Assembly (NCBI GenBank): GCA_021442155.1
Contig: CM038223.1
Location: forward strand, 30,416,983 to 30,480,982
Direction of reading: 5' to 3'
From: Cymbidium sinense
Taxonomy: Eukaryota > Streptophyta > Magnoliopsida > Asparagales > Orchidaceae
DNA: 64,000 nt
Shown: one piece after another, positions 1 through 11,110 of the stretch
How positions within the stretch are numbered: position 1 is the stretch's first letter
Layout of the letters: each line of letters starts with the position of its first letter
Program-made: the position numbers and the translations under genes
Notes under the pieces: model-generated
What the model was told of the DNA's origin: nothing
Database searches by the model: none
The model's input: only the letters and a program-made list of their open reading frames with translations

Positions 1-3000
1 TTGTTCAGATCTACTAACTTATTTTTGTGAATATTTTTTAAGACTAATGAACAAGAAATCAAGACAGAAATTATGGATAAGCTTACTAATTTCATGGGAT
101 TCAATGTTAAAAGGTACATTTTTGAGTTAATCTGAGTACATTGAAGAGCTAATAAGAAATTTTGGATTGGAAGGATGTAAATGTATCACCCCCATGAGCT
201 TTATCACTCGTTAGACAAAAAACTCTACAGTTAAGTTTATTAATATTCTATTCACTAATACAAAGAATCAATTAGCAATTATTTTCATAAAAGACTTTAA
301 TTTTTTTATAGATTGTAGAGCTTAAGATATTTTAATTATATTATATTTTGTGTTCTCTTTATTATTGTTCATGTATCTTTATTTTTTGTAGCATGTTTTC
401 ATTCAATTACCATTTTTCTTTTTATGCATTTTTACTTTATTTTGGGTTTTTCCTTATATTCTAAGCAGCTTTTCTGTTTAGTTTATTTTCCATGCATTTT
501 TTACTTCATTCTAATTTATTATTTTTCCATTTTCTCTCTGGTGGATCCCTTCAATCTATTTTTTTTTTGGATAAAATTAAAATTTTGCAATCATACTAGA
601 CAATATATTCTAGTTAAATGGTCATAATAGAATGAGATGAATGGATGGATGATTTATATTAAAATAGATTATACTATATGATTTGCAGTCATATGGGATG
701 ATGTAGTCCATTAGTTGTCCTTTGAGATGATCTAAATAGTACTCTATGATGTAATATATCAAAACCTCTATAAATAGCCAATCATTTTTATTCTTTCACA
801 CAAATTTTCTTCTTCAGTTTTCATATTATGCTTGAGCTATTTTTTATGTGCAAGCTCATTTTAATTGATAGCAAAAGACCATGTGGTAGTAGGCACTACA
901 ACTACTTTCAATTTGATGATGAACAAGATTCATATTTGAAATAGGAGTGTGAGATCATAGATTAAATTCCACTCTTATAAGATATATTTTTCCATACCTC
1001 CACTTTTTTTTTCTAACACAACCCCTCAATTCTTGATTTCTCTTGCCTACCCCTTTTACTCTGAACTTTTTTTTTATTTTTTTTGTCAAACATGCTTTTA
1101 ACTTTGACCATACCCTCCTCTAGTTTAGAATTGGTGGTAATGAGACTTGTATTTTTAATAATGACTTATTTAAATATCTCCACATCTTAAACACTTGTCT
1201 TTCTGTGTACAGTATCTCAAATAACTTGGCTTATAATTAACCTTCTATTAACATGGTCATTAAAGAGTTTGCACTTCACCAGTACTAACATTTAGTTAGT
1301 GGACCTATGTTGAATGCTCGTGTTATCAAACATGTGCTTAGGCATAATGTCATTCACAAAGTTAGTGATTGAATAAACATTACACTTCTTCTTCCATTGG
1401 TACATATTTTTCATGACCCATACATAATTTAGTGTTATGGATCTTTTGATTTGCTACATTGAAAACTTTGCAATAATTAAAAGTCCCAAATCCAAAATGA
1501 AGCACTTGACCAAACTCTTTCCTACTTCATAAATCATTCCTTTCACATCTCTTAGGTGGCTAGCTTAGGCTACAATAGAGCAAAAAATAAAAAGGATGCT
1601 ACTAGAGAGGGGGAGCCATTAACTCATTACCACTCCACTAGGATCCTAAAATAGATCATTTTACATGACCATAGCTCAAAGTTAATAGGAACATCGAGAA
1701 GTAGTGAGATTGTTGGAAGGAGTGTCATCTATAATGCACATAAGATAGAGCTTGGTTTCAAGCTCAATTTGACTTACACCATGCAATCTTCCGACCACCA
1801 CCATTAGATAAGAGACAATTTGATTTTAGGTTTTTTTTTTATTCTTTACATTCATTGTATTCTATTCTTTTTTTTTTGCATTTAATGCAAGCTTTACTTT
1901 CTTAGTTGTTGTATTAGTTGCATTAGTAAAATTCAAAATATTTATAAGTTGACGCAATATTCTCATTAAATTTCCTTGCATTCCATGCTTATAATTTAAG
2001 TATTATTTAGAATTAAAAATCTATGTAAACGATGTAAGAATCACTAATCCACCTAATCACTCTAAAATTTATTGATGATGATGTGCTTAATTGTTAAGCA
2101 TGAGTTTTCTTATGCAAATAAAATATTTTTCTGTTCATTTTGTAATAAAGTAATTTATGCATAAATCTTAGTGTGGATACATGTGATATTATAAATTACA
2201 TAATAAATCATGTAATGACAATTGAAAGATTGGAACACATAGATTAGGATAAAAACTAAGTAATAAGAAAATATCCTTAAAGTATGGAATTATCAATAGA
2301 ATCTCTAAAGTAGAAAAATATCAATAAAAAATCACTAAAATGCACAAGATTAAAAAATTTGTGCCTTTCAACTCTATCATTAAGTGTCCTTTCATAATAG
2401 TTATTTATTTGCTTGAATCATGCAATAACATATCTAATCATCCAAGTAAAATCTATGCATCATTTTATTTTTGTTAGCATCTTATTTAGAAAATTTACTA
2501 AATTGAATGTTGTCATTTACATAGGTTATGAAGTATAATTATAAAAGTATTGCATATAAGCAAGTGATTGCAAGGTTGGTAAAAAATAATTAATGAAACA
2601 TATCATATGACTATTAGTTAAGCATTCTAAATATACTTATTTTAAAAAGTATGTGTGTTAAAAATGCTTTAAAAAAATCTTCTTTACTAAAGTTTATAGA
2701 ATATTCACTTACATCACTAGTAATTGCATGACTTATTCTTGCATACTCACATTTTCCTTTTCCTTCTATCTCTTTTTGATATGTGAGAGAGGGGAGAAGA
2801 TTAGCAATTTTGGTTTATTTGAGATTCTTCTACATACTGCTTAGTTTTTACATGTTTTTTCATATTTTTTCATCTTTTTGGATATTTTGCTATCTTTCTT
2901 CATATACATTATTTCATTTATTACATACTTTTGTGTGGCATTAATTCTAAGAAGTTATTTCATTTTATTTATCTTTAAAATTTTTAAACTCAACCAAAAA

Positions 3001-3400
3001 TATTTAACATCATTAAAATGCGAGAAATTGTTAACCCCATAAGCATTCATGTTTGATTTTAAGTTTTGATTATTACATATATTTTTGGTTGAATAATTAT
3101 TTTCTAGAAGTAAGCAGCTTAAGAGAGCATGAATAATGGTTGTTTTCAAGAGCAAGATCAATAAAAGTTTTATAAAGACTACAAATGAATGATTGACACT
3201 AGAAGATTCAAGTAGAGTCCAAAATTATAATTATAATATCTATATTTTAGTTTTTCTTCATGAAATTTGCATGTGAATAATGAAAAACAACCAAGCACAC
3301 ATACCCCTAAGAGAATATAAAATAAATTTTTGATAAGTTAAATCATACTATACAATTCTTATTATGCTAGATGGTTATCCATATATGTTAAATAATTTTA
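1..3400. other. Unassigned AT-rich intergenic DNA
   Basis: I find no convincing gene here. The open frames are short, low-complexity and rich in Phe, Leu and Ile, as expected from T-rich DNA by chance. The stretch at about 590-1000 has a plant-promoter look (a TATA box followed by a CT-rich leader) and may be part of an old LTR. A weak protein-like stretch near 1310-1570 could be a retroelement remnant, but I could not place it in a family. Confidence 0.5.
769..777 (+). promoter_or_regulatory. Candidate TATA box
   Basis: TATAAATAG lies in a context typical of plant promoters and is followed by a pyrimidine-rich stretch (TTCTTTCACAC, then TTTTCTTCTTCAG). No real ORF follows, so it is probably the U3/R region of an eroded LTR, or chance in AT-rich DNA. 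Confidence 0.25.
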
Positions 3401-3451
3401 GCCTCCATAGTTAAGTCAATTAACACCAAAATTATCAAAAATGATTTTATT

Positions 3452-3857
3452 GTACTATATGATGGTTGATTATACTATATAATCATTAATTTTTATTAAC
3501 TTTTTTCAACCATGAAGATTATGTTGTTTAATTACAATTTTACTTAATTTGATTGGTCATATAGTATGATGTATATCTTACATTATGAAATTATTTGATA
3601 ATTATCCAATTTTATTCTAGAATTTTTGGGATTGGATGAGAAGAATTTTTCTCTTACTATGTTAGTGTTATACGATGTCATCATACATGCACAACAAATA
3701 GAGAGCCAAATATTTAGTTTTTACCATTCATATAGTATGACCCTTAATCATATAATATGAATAGTTATGGCTATCAGGATGATCTTATTATCCAAAGTCA
3801 CTAACCTTAAAAAATTAAACTAAACATACAATAAGATGCCCTATTGTATAGTATGAT
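3452..3857. repeat. Dispersed TCATATAGTATGA motif, both orientations
   Basis: A roughly 12-bp motif recurs at about 3452, 3471, 3556, 3728, 3748 and 3845. The first two occurrences read as ACTATATGAT-like and the later four as TCATATAGTATGA-like, that is, in the opposite orientation. A further ACTATATGAT occurs near 673. No coding content is seen. It could be a minisatellite remnant within an LTR. Confidence 0.4.
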
Positions 3858-3869
3858 TTAAACATTTTA

Positions 3870-4560
3870 TTAAAAGTAGATTTTTTTTAATTTTATATTA
3901 AGCTTCCTCCCCATAAATACCCTTTTTGAGGAGCCTAACCTGTGAACTTGAATGTAAGAGAGCTTAAGGCCAGCTTAGAGAAACATGTTTTCTTAAGAGA
4001 ATAATGCGGATACTTCTTTCCTCCTCTTTTCCCTTAGATATTTTGTTAATGAGGTTGAATTGTTCATTCTCATCTACCTTGCTATCTTATTAATGAGGTT
4101 GAATTATTCATTCTCATCTACCTTACTCTTGATACTTATGCTTTAACTTGAGAGATTGTTCTTGGTGAGAGCTACTGTGAGATTTTACTTTATTGAGAAA
4201 GGTTTCTTTATATATTGAAGAGGAAGTGACATCTTTCTTTAAAAGAGAAGGGGGCGGTGTCTGATTTCTTCATTACTCATTAAAGAGAGAAGCATCGGCC
4301 ATGGCTTATGATGTTGAAATAGAGACAATGGACATTTGAAGGAGATCTCAAGATTATACATAGGAACATTGAGCTAAACAACTATAAATCATTGTTCCTC
4401 TCTTTCTTTTCTTTCCATTTTTTCTCTATTATGTTATTTTTTTGGACTTGATTTTAAGTTTTCTCTCTCACTAGACTATGAATACTAGATTTAATATTTC
4501 TCTTTTTCAAAATTTTTTAAAGCACACTAATTCATCCCCTCTCTTTGGTGTGCAATTCTT
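3870..4560 (+). other. LTR-like leader, possibly Ty1/copia type
   Basis: The stretch contains a pyrimidine-rich segment (4390-4460). It ends in CATCCCCTCTCTTTGGTGTGC at about 4534-4553, which resembles the C-rich 3' ends of copia LTRs, such as the one near 56.15 kb in this window. No second copy of this LTR is present, so its extent and family are uncertain. Confidence 0.3.
4046..4127 (+). repeat. 44-bp tandem duplication, two copies
   Basis: Two adjacent copies begin with TTAATGAGGTTGAATT at 4046 and 4090 and differ at only a few positions. This is a local duplication within the LTR-like stretch. Confidence 0.8.
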
Positions 4561-5555
4561 ATAGAAAAGACATGAAAATAATAAGCTTTATTACATTACC
4601 ATAGTAGTTTGGTAATTTTAAAATTGAGACTAAATTTCATATAATATATGCATATACATCTTTTCAAGCATTATTGGGATGTCTCTAGTTCCATGAATAT
4701 ATATTGGCACCATCAAATTTACATTAGTGGATTAAGTACACTCATGGGGTAGAAGAGTTTTCTATTCAAAGAAATTGCAACCATTCTTTGTTAATGAAAT
4801 TGGCAATAATGATTATGCTAAATATTTTCTTTCAAAGAAAAAGCCATTATACTTAGTAGTAGTGGATTTAGAATATAAATAAGTTTCACCACTCATTTAA
4901 TTTTATAATCAAAATAGAGAGAAAAGAAGGTCAAAAAAGGTGAGTTCAAAAACTAATATTTCATAGATGAGAAGGAAAGATCTTTCCCATTATTCCATCT
5001 AGTAAAATCATACTTCATGGTAGCTCTTCTGTAAACTCAGATGAAGAAGTCCACCAAATTATGAAATTACTTGCCTCTTTAGAAAGGATTTTTAGTTAAG
5101 ATGATTGAAGACTCTTTGACCTTGGTAAAATTGACACACCTTAATACACAATAGCTATCAAGAACAATGTTGGAAATTACTCTTGTTCCAATGAATTTCT
5201 ATCAAGATCTTTCTTCTTCTAACATAATTGGAGTAACCTTTTTAAGAAGCACCCTATAATAAGATGTGATCAAACACTAATTTTATTTAACATTGTTCCA
5301 GTGCAATCTACAAAAACACCACTTATATGTGAATATGATTTCTCAAATGAAGTAGAAGATATCCTCATTTGTTCCTACTCTTTGCCTTTGATTTCAAAAC
5401 TATTAGAAAGAAAAATTTCCCCTCAAATTTGGCATAAAAGTCATGCCAATATTTAACATAAATTATGTAGAATGTTTTTTTAGTAAGGACATATGAGATT
5501 TAGAGTTTCATGATAAAATTTACATAATATTAATTGTCATACAATTATTTACACC
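4560..5555. other. Unassigned sequence upstream of gypsy pol
   Basis: No domain is recognisable. The stretch lies directly upstream of a Ty3/gypsy RT remnant in the same orientation and may include its eroded gag-protease part. I could not match the CCHC, DSG or GRPWIH-type motifs that are visible in the better copy at 38 kb. Confidence 0.3.
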
Positions 5556-6367
5556 TTTATTACAAAATGATGTTGAATATACACCTCATAAATTAGGAGT
5601 AGGTAACACTTCAATTATTAATGAATTGGATAAAATTTATTTAGGTGTTGATAATGATAATTGATTTAAATTTATTAGTAAGGCATCATTAAATCTAATG
5701 GCATCACAGCTACTCAGGCCATAAAAGAATATAGAAATTGCTTCACCTTAAGCTACTCTAAGATGCATATTCATCTCCTTAGATATTGTCATATAATTTG
5801 TTAGTTGATCTGAAAGTTTGTCTAGTTAAGTAAGCACCTCAAAGTATGTGGCTTAATGTAGAGAAATCTATCATCCAAGAAAAGAAGAAGCTAATTGATG
5901 TTTGTTTTATTTAAGAAACCCAATTAGGGTGATAACTAGTATTTATAAAAAGAATGGGGAAATTTTAGTTTTCAAAGATTATCAAGATTCAAATAAAGCT
6001 TATTTTAAATATCAATTTCCTTTGCCAAATCTAGGAATAATCATCAACATAGATGCAACAAATTCAATATCCTTTATGAATGGTTTATCAAGAAATAAGT
6101 CTTGTATGATGAGCACTACATACTTTTTAGAATTCTAATAGGCATTTACTATTACAAAGTTATGCCTTTAATATTAAAGAATGCTGGAGCTAATTAATAG
6201 TATGTGATGAACAAAATGTTTTATAAATTATTGCTCCATAAAGTATAATGTCATATTAATGATATTAATATAGAGAGTAAAGTGATTTAAGATCATATAA
6301 ATGACCTTCAAATAATTCATCAAGGGTTTAGGATTAAATATACCCTTTAAAAGGCAATTTTGGGTAT
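5556..6367 (+). pseudogene. Ty3/gypsy (Tat-type) reverse transcriptase, 5' part
   Basis: This is the first half of a degenerate pol. In order one can read an EYRNCF...SYSKM stretch (the family's EYkDCFAWsYsdMPGL), then KKNGEILVFKDYQDSNKAY and QFPLPNLG (RT blocks with the KKNGqiRvc.DyrdLNKA pattern), then YKVMPLILKNAGAN, then HINDINIESK in the place of YVDDivvKSK, then DHINDLQIIHQGF. Several in-frame stops and frame changes make it non-functional. The catalytic YVDD is changed to HIND. The frame stops at GGTAT (6363-6367), where a solo LTR begins, and resumes at 9409. It is clearly related to the RT at 39.2-40.1 kb. Confidence 0.85.
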
Positions 6368-6599
6368 TTTTTACAACTAATGAAAAAATAAATAATAATG
6401 GAAAAAAATGAACATCCCGTCTCCAACACCGTAACACCATAAACCTGGCTTTGGCTCCACTGCCCTAAGTTTAAAGAATTGAGAGAAACACTAACCACTC
6501 CCACCAACAACCATCCCTATCAATGATAACAACCCAATGGAGAGAGTGGGAATGGTTATAGGATGTGGTTGCTTAAAAAAAGGGAGAAAGGTTGTTCTT

Positions 6600-7150
6600 C
6601 TTCTTCTTTTTCTTCTCTTTTTTCTGGAAACTCTTCTCTCTCTACTGCAAGCTCCAATACATGCTTCTTTTGTGTGAGTCAAGATTTAAACTAATCTACT
6701 ACTAATTTTAGTTAAAATTTAAAATAAAAGTTTTTTCTATACAATCCCTCACTCCATAGAAAAATCTTAAAGAATTCCACCGTTTATTATCGATGAAAAG
6801 TGAAAATCCTCCCTCCATCAATCTTAGATCTGGAGCAAGGGAAAAGAATGTGGTCACATAAATTATAAAATATTAGGTATTTCTAAGATAAAATACTACA
6901 AAAATCAAGACTAAATTGAGGTTTAATTCATTAAAATACAAATGCAAAACTTCAAGACCTCCATCGTCAAACATGGTTTTGACATGAGATGATACCCTCT
7001 CTCTATCAATCTTAGAACCAGAACAAGGGAGAAGAGTGTATTTTGCACTAAAACATTTTGAAATATAGCATTATTAAGTCATTATACTACCAAAATTTTA
7101 TAAACATAATTAAATTTCAAAAGAAAATCACTTAAAATAGAGCCTTCTAA
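6600..7150 (+). other. 5' third of solo LTR, no gene
   Basis: This part shares blocks with LTR C (22.9-23.2 kb) and LTR D (57.2-57.5 kb), notably 'ggagcaagggaaaagaatg' and 'tttgcactaaaaca'. A lysine/arginine-rich reading frame on the minus strand at 6491-6682 is a by-product of CT-rich sequence. Confidence 0.5.
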
Positions 7151-7176
7151 TTTATAGTGTTACAATGCTGAAACCC

Positions 7177-7190
7177 AGCACCATGGTGCT
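7177..7190. repeat. Perfect palindrome AGCACCATGGTGCT
   Basis: A 14-bp perfect palindrome. Variants (GCACCATGGCAC, CACCATAGTGCT and similar) recur through 7150-7640 and in the other LTR copies at 14.28-14.85, 22.6-23.8, 58.4-58.95 and 60.43-60.84 kb. It is a signature of this LTR family's middle section; its function is unknown. Confidence 0.7.
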
Positions 7191-7685
7191 AAGCTGTTAC
7201 AATTTTAAACCCTAACAATCTACTTTGCAACACCACCGCATTGTTATATAACACCTAGGAGCTGTGGACAATGATGTAGCACTGAATCTTTATGCCAGTG
7301 TTGCCTTCTTAGGTTATAAAGCCAAAATGTTCACTTGTAGTGATTCCATGCTATTCTGAAAACATTGAGGCACTGTGGTCAACTCCATATCGCTAAATCT
7401 TGGAACCATAGCACTGTGTTCTTGGGTTATAAGTCCACCTATTATGCTGTAACACTATTTTTCTAGCACATAAGCAATTCCCTCTTTGGTTTTGAGACTT
7501 ATGTTTCTGCCTAATGGAATTGGGGCGTTGACTCACTAGTGATAAGGTACTGAACTTTAGGCACCTAAGAGCTAACTTTCTAGCACCATGGCACTGAAGC
7601 CCTAATGCTGTGGTGCTACTTCTTTAGAGCTGAGGCACTATCCCTTAAGAAAAAAAATCAAACACCTTTATATTCTCCATGTGAA

Positions 7686-8190
7686 TAGGGCTGAGAAATT
7701 AGCCCGAAGATCATGGCTCACTCGAAAGTCGACTCAAACTTGGGCTCGAATCGAGATTGACTCGAAGCAAATGAGCCAATTTTTGAGCCAGAAATGTGGC
7801 TCGAATTTATTTTGAGCCAACCGAACCCGTGGCTCGCTCGAGGCTCGCGAGCGGATCGAAATGAACGAGCGGACTCGCAGCCCGCCCCGGCCCGGGCAGC
7901 GAGCCCGAAAATAGATCACCGTCTGATTAATTTGATGGGCGAGATTAATTCCCTAACGAGCCGAACAAGCTGGCTCGTTTGTATTTTCAACGAAGGTTCG
8001 TTTGAGCCGCCTGCTTGGATTTTGAACCACCGGTTGGATTTTGAGCCATCTTGTTTCACGAGCCGATCGACGAGCTTGATAATCCGACCGCTCAAACTCA
8101 AAACTTTTCGCCACTGAGCAAATTACCAATTTTTGAGCCAATTTTGATCCGACTATGGCTCAACTCAAAATCGGCTCGAACACACCCCTA
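7686..8190. mobile_element. hAT-like non-autonomous DNA element (505 bp)
   Basis: The block is bounded by a perfect 8-bp direct repeat CATGTGAA (7678-7685 and 8191-8198), the TSD length of hAT elements. Its ends are imperfect terminal inverted repeats: TAGGGCTGAG at the left, and CACACCCCTA at the right, whose complement is TAGGGGTGTG. The interior is strikingly GC- and CpG-rich compared with everything around it and is full of GAGCC/GGCTCG motifs, a composition I recall from GC-rich hAT-type MITEs in plants. It encodes no transposase, and the open frames across it on both strands are by-products of its low stop-codon density. It sits inside the minisatellite of the solo LTR, so it is younger than that LTR. 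Caveat: CATGTGAA also occurs in the host minisatellite, so part of the TSD match could come from the repeat itself. Confidence 0.85.
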
Positions 8191-8198
8191 CATGTGAA

Positions 8199-8880
8199 CA
8201 TCTAAAATCAATTTAACATTCCAAAAAGCTATAAGTTCAATCTATATGTTCACCTTGTGAACACTCTAATGTCATTTCAAAGGGATGTAAGTTTAATCTA
8301 TTAGTTCTCTATTGAACTTCCACACCCTATCTAGCATCCAAAAGGATGTAAATCTAATATATTAATTCATTATGCAAACACCCTAAATTTATTTGGCATT
8401 GCAAAGGGATGTAAGTCCAATATTTTTATTTGCCATGTGAACATATAAAACCTATCTGACAATCCAAAAGGATGTAAGTCTAATCCTTTTGTTCACTATG
8501 CAAACATATAAAACCTATCTGGCATTCTAAAGGATTGTAAGTCTAATCTTTTCATTCACTATGTGAATATATATAATATAACTGGCATTCCAAAGGTATG
8601 TAAGCTCAATGTATCTATTCAATATGTGAATACCTTAAACTCTAACTAGCATTCCAAAGGAATGTAAGCCCAATCTATTTGTTTTTTATGTGAACACATA
8701 AATTCTAATTAATTTCTGATGGATGTAAGCCTAGTCATTTGTTTGCCATGCAAACTTCTCTACATATTCTATCATTCCAAAAGGATGTAAGCCCAATCAA
8801 TATGTTCATCATGCAAACTCTTAAAATCTATACGACATTCCAAAGGAATGTATGTCCAATCTAATGGTTTTCAATTAGAT
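8199..8880 (+). repeat. 62-bp LTR minisatellite, about 11 units
   Basis: Units of about 60-64 bp carry the core GGATGTAAGTCCAATC followed by TTCACTATGTGAAC. Cores lie near 8283, 8345, 8408, 8471, 8532, 8597, 8660, 8722, 8783 and 8846, with a more diverged unit before 8283. The array continues across the hAT insertion. A shorter version (about three units, minus strand) is at 58240-58380 in the inverted LTR. Confidence 0.85.
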
Positions 8881-8889
8881 GTATGTTTG

Positions 8890-9408
8890 AGTTATGCTTG
8901 CAATGCAAGAATAATCTAAACAAACTTTCACCATAACACCTACATAAAAAGTAATCTAGTCTACTCAGGATATTTGAGACGAGGCAACCCATGGCTGCTA
9001 ATTAGACTCCCTGGATATTATGGCTAATAGCCCTCTCATGTTGGTAGACTAGAATAATGGCAGCCTTGGGGCAATAAAACCATGGGATCTTAATCAGGAC
9101 TACCTTTTCTTTTCCTTAAACAACCATTCACATCAAACCTTTAGACACTGATTCATATCAAAGAGAGCTTTTTATTTCCAATTTTAATTGAGACTACTCT
9201 CTTACTATGGTAAGAGGGGTAATTAACTATGAATGCTTGCATTCATAAGAAGTAGAAACCCAAATCTAAATAAATTCTAGCATAATGTTAAGGGAAATCT
9301 AGTTTTATATATATATATATATATATCATTCTACCTCATGAAGAACAAACTCCTAAACATCCTAAAAAGATGGCGTAGATTTGCATTGGCATTTTTTTTT
9401 AGCGATCA
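8890..9408 (+). other. 3' end block of the solo LTR
   Basis: This is the best conserved part of the LTR family, with clear counterparts at 15.58-16.07, 24.57-25.05 and (minus) 57.74-58.2 kb. Shared features are 'ggcaacccatgg', 'aaaccatgggatct', 'agacac.aattcatatca', 'taattaactatgaa.gcttg' and a terminal run of T before AGCGATCA. Confidence 0.75.
9306..9326. repeat. (TA)n microsatellite
   Basis: About ten TA repeats close to the LTR 3' end. The equivalent site in LTR B (about 15974-15987) has a shorter TA run, so the tract has expanded in this copy. Confidence 0.9.
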
Positions 9409-10015
9409 GGTACTTACCAAGAAAAGTTTTAAGATTCATTATGTGACATCATATTATTAAAATAAATAAAATATGATTTTAGAAATGGAATCACCAAAGA
9501 GTCTCACCCAACTAAGATCTTTGCAAGGAAAATTAATATTTTTAAGAAGATTTATTTCTAATTTGTCTGGTAAATGTCATCCATTTATTACTTTGTTGAA
9601 GAAAATTATGTCCTTTGATTGAGATAAAGCATGCCATAAAGCTTTTGATGTAACAAAAATATACTTGTTACATCTTCCAATGTTTACATCTTGATAATAG
9701 GAAATCCTTCGATACTATACACAATAGCTATAGATGAATTAGTAGGAGCACTAATTTCATACAATAATGAACAAAACAAGGAGAATGCCCTCCACCATCC
9801 TAGTCATTAATTTATTCCCATTGAAATAAAACATCCACCTATATAAAAGAATTATCTTGCATTAATTATTATAGTAAAAAGTTAAGAAATTATATTATGT
9901 CTTATAAAATCACTTTGATCTTACTAGTCAATCTCTTACTATATCCCTAATAAGTGCCCCAGGATATATTAAACTAATTAGTATGTGAAAAATTTGTTAT
10001 GAGTACCAGAGCCTA
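9409..10015 (+). pseudogene. Ty3/gypsy RT end and gypsy RNase H, 3' part
   Basis: The RT frame resumes after the solo LTR. One reads KKSFKIH, then N K and MILEM (the family's HRGIEIDP.KikAIleM segment, with stops), then SPKSLTQLRSLQGKL, FLRRFISNLSGKCHPF and AFDVTKIYLLHLP, all diagnostic for the end of gypsy RT. The RNase H part follows with ILYTIAIDELVGALISYNNE and, after a frameshift, KKLRNYIMSYKITLI. Several stops are present. Similarity fades at about 10015 near KFVMSTRA. The matching downstream half of pol (second RNase H, integrase) is missing, so this copy was cut off there. Confidence 0.85.
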
Positions 10016-10535
10016 GTGAAAAACACACTTACTAGCCATCTAAGAGGTCCTGCTTCCTTACAGGCAAGTAAGTCAAGGAACTCATCTCAATAATGCAACC
10101 AATGCTGAACATCCTTACTTGCACAAGTGACCTTGTCATAAAACTCAAAAGTCAACATGCAACACTCATCCGTCCACTTGAAGCATGGGCAAGTATCTTA
10201 ATATTGTAACCAACATATTGCATTTAGATTCCAATGTATCATTTTTTTTGTAACCACCACCACATCTTATTAAAGTGGAGATTTCAAAGGGTGGATAAAC
10301 TTTTTCTAGATTATTTACTATTCCTGAGAGGGAGAGAGTTGATTCTTATACTCTAATTCTTTAAATGTACTCATATTATAATATAAAAACAATTTATATA
10401 CTTTTTTATATAATTTTTATCTAGTCCTATTTGATCGAACCTTACTTTTCATGTGTTTAAATTATTATATTATTGCATGAATAAATTTTGATTTAACATC
10501 CTCTTTATTGAATTGATCATGGAAAATATCGAGAA
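10016..10535. other. Unassigned spacer
   Basis: AT-rich sequence with no recognisable motif. It separates the truncated RT-RNase H remnant from a gag-like remnant in the same orientation. Confidence 0.4.
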
Positions 10536-11110
10536 TAAGAAGTCAAGTTCCCAATGAAGTACGCCAATCAGCATAGGACAGTTGAGATGTTTATGGAGCC
10601 AACATGTTATAATTTATCCCATGTCAAGACTTGAAAGGCAAGGAGGACATGATCACTAGCATAGTTTAAGTGGCTTTAGAGAAAGTAAGGATGAGGTTCC
10701 AAGGTCCAAGAATAATGAAGGGTCCTCAAGCTCGACAACTTGCCAAACTTTCCACCATAGGTAAGAATTGTCTAATATGCCTAATATTGATGATAAGTCC
10801 TATCATGTATGTGATGATGATGTTAATAGGTTGAGAGCAACAACTGCTATTCTCACAAATATTTTCAATGGAAAGCATAGAGACATGTCCACCACCAAAA
10901 TTTAAAATTCCACACCTAATGTCAATTTTTGAAACAACTCGGTCAACCATATAACATACTTTCAATACACCACACTACTACTAGACCATGACAACGTGAT
11001 GAAGTGTAGAGTATTATTTTCTATTTTTAAAGAGTTGGCCATTAGATAGTATTCATGCCTTCATGTAAGGGTCATTAAAATTTAAGAGAATGTTCACCAC
11101 CTAGCTTGTG
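10536..11110 (+). pseudogene. Degenerate Ty3/gypsy gag-like remnant
   Basis: Two short stretches on the plus strand fit the gag of plant Ty3/gypsy elements. PPKFKIP near 10890 matches the KFkmP..e.fdGt entry to the capsid domain. DNVMKCRVLFSIFKELA at 10990-11040 is followed by W.LDSIHAF in another frame (about 11037-11070), and together these match the D.vmCraF..tLkg.A..Wf..LP..SI.sF pattern. Stops and frame changes are frequent. It cannot be assigned to a particular element here; it might be the gag of the neighbouring gypsy family, misplaced by rearrangement. Confidence 0.45.

Larger units (their letters stand above)
6368..9408 (+). mobile_element. Solo LTR of the Tat-type gypsy family
   Basis: This 3041-bp block (2536 bp without the hAT insert) interrupts an RT reading frame and is flanked by GGTAT (6363-6367) and GGTAC (9409-9413), a 4/5 target-site match. 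It ends in AGCGATCA, the same 3' end as the LTR at 14.0-16.07 kb, which is followed there by a primer-binding site. It shares landmarks in order with the LTRs at 22.5-25.0 kb and 57.7-58.7 kb: the 'gagaagagtg..tttgcactaaaa' block, a GCACCATGGTGC-rich middle, a GATGTAAG minisatellite, and a final block around AAGAGGGGTAATTAACTATG. No internal region is present, so I read it as a solo LTR left by LTR-LTR recombination. Its first bases are TTTTACA rather than TG, so the exact left edge rests on the TSD and on protein continuity. Confidence 0.8.

Noticed and set aside
424..627. 67-codon hydrophobic open frame
   Set aside because: T-rich DNA gives Phe/Leu/Ile/Tyr runs by chance; no homologous motif, no neighbours.
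1310..1570. Weak retroelement-like protein stretch (VIKHVLRHNVIHKVSD and following)
   Set aside because: One short resemblance to gag-associated domains, no second block in order, several stops.
6491..6682. Lys/Arg-rich minus-strand frame
   Set aside because: Product of a CT-rich tract in the LTR; not shared by other LTR copies.
7734..8141. Overlapping open frames on both strands, including one of 107 codons
   Set aside because: They lie within the CpG-rich hAT-like element, where stop codons are rare on both strands; Arg/Ser/Ala-rich and without motif.
7686..8190. CpG island of a host gene promoter
   Set aside because: The block has TIR-like ends and a TSD, and no gene follows.
10726..10965. 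79-codon minus-strand frame
   Set aside because: It is antisense to a gag-like remnant that reads on the plus strand.
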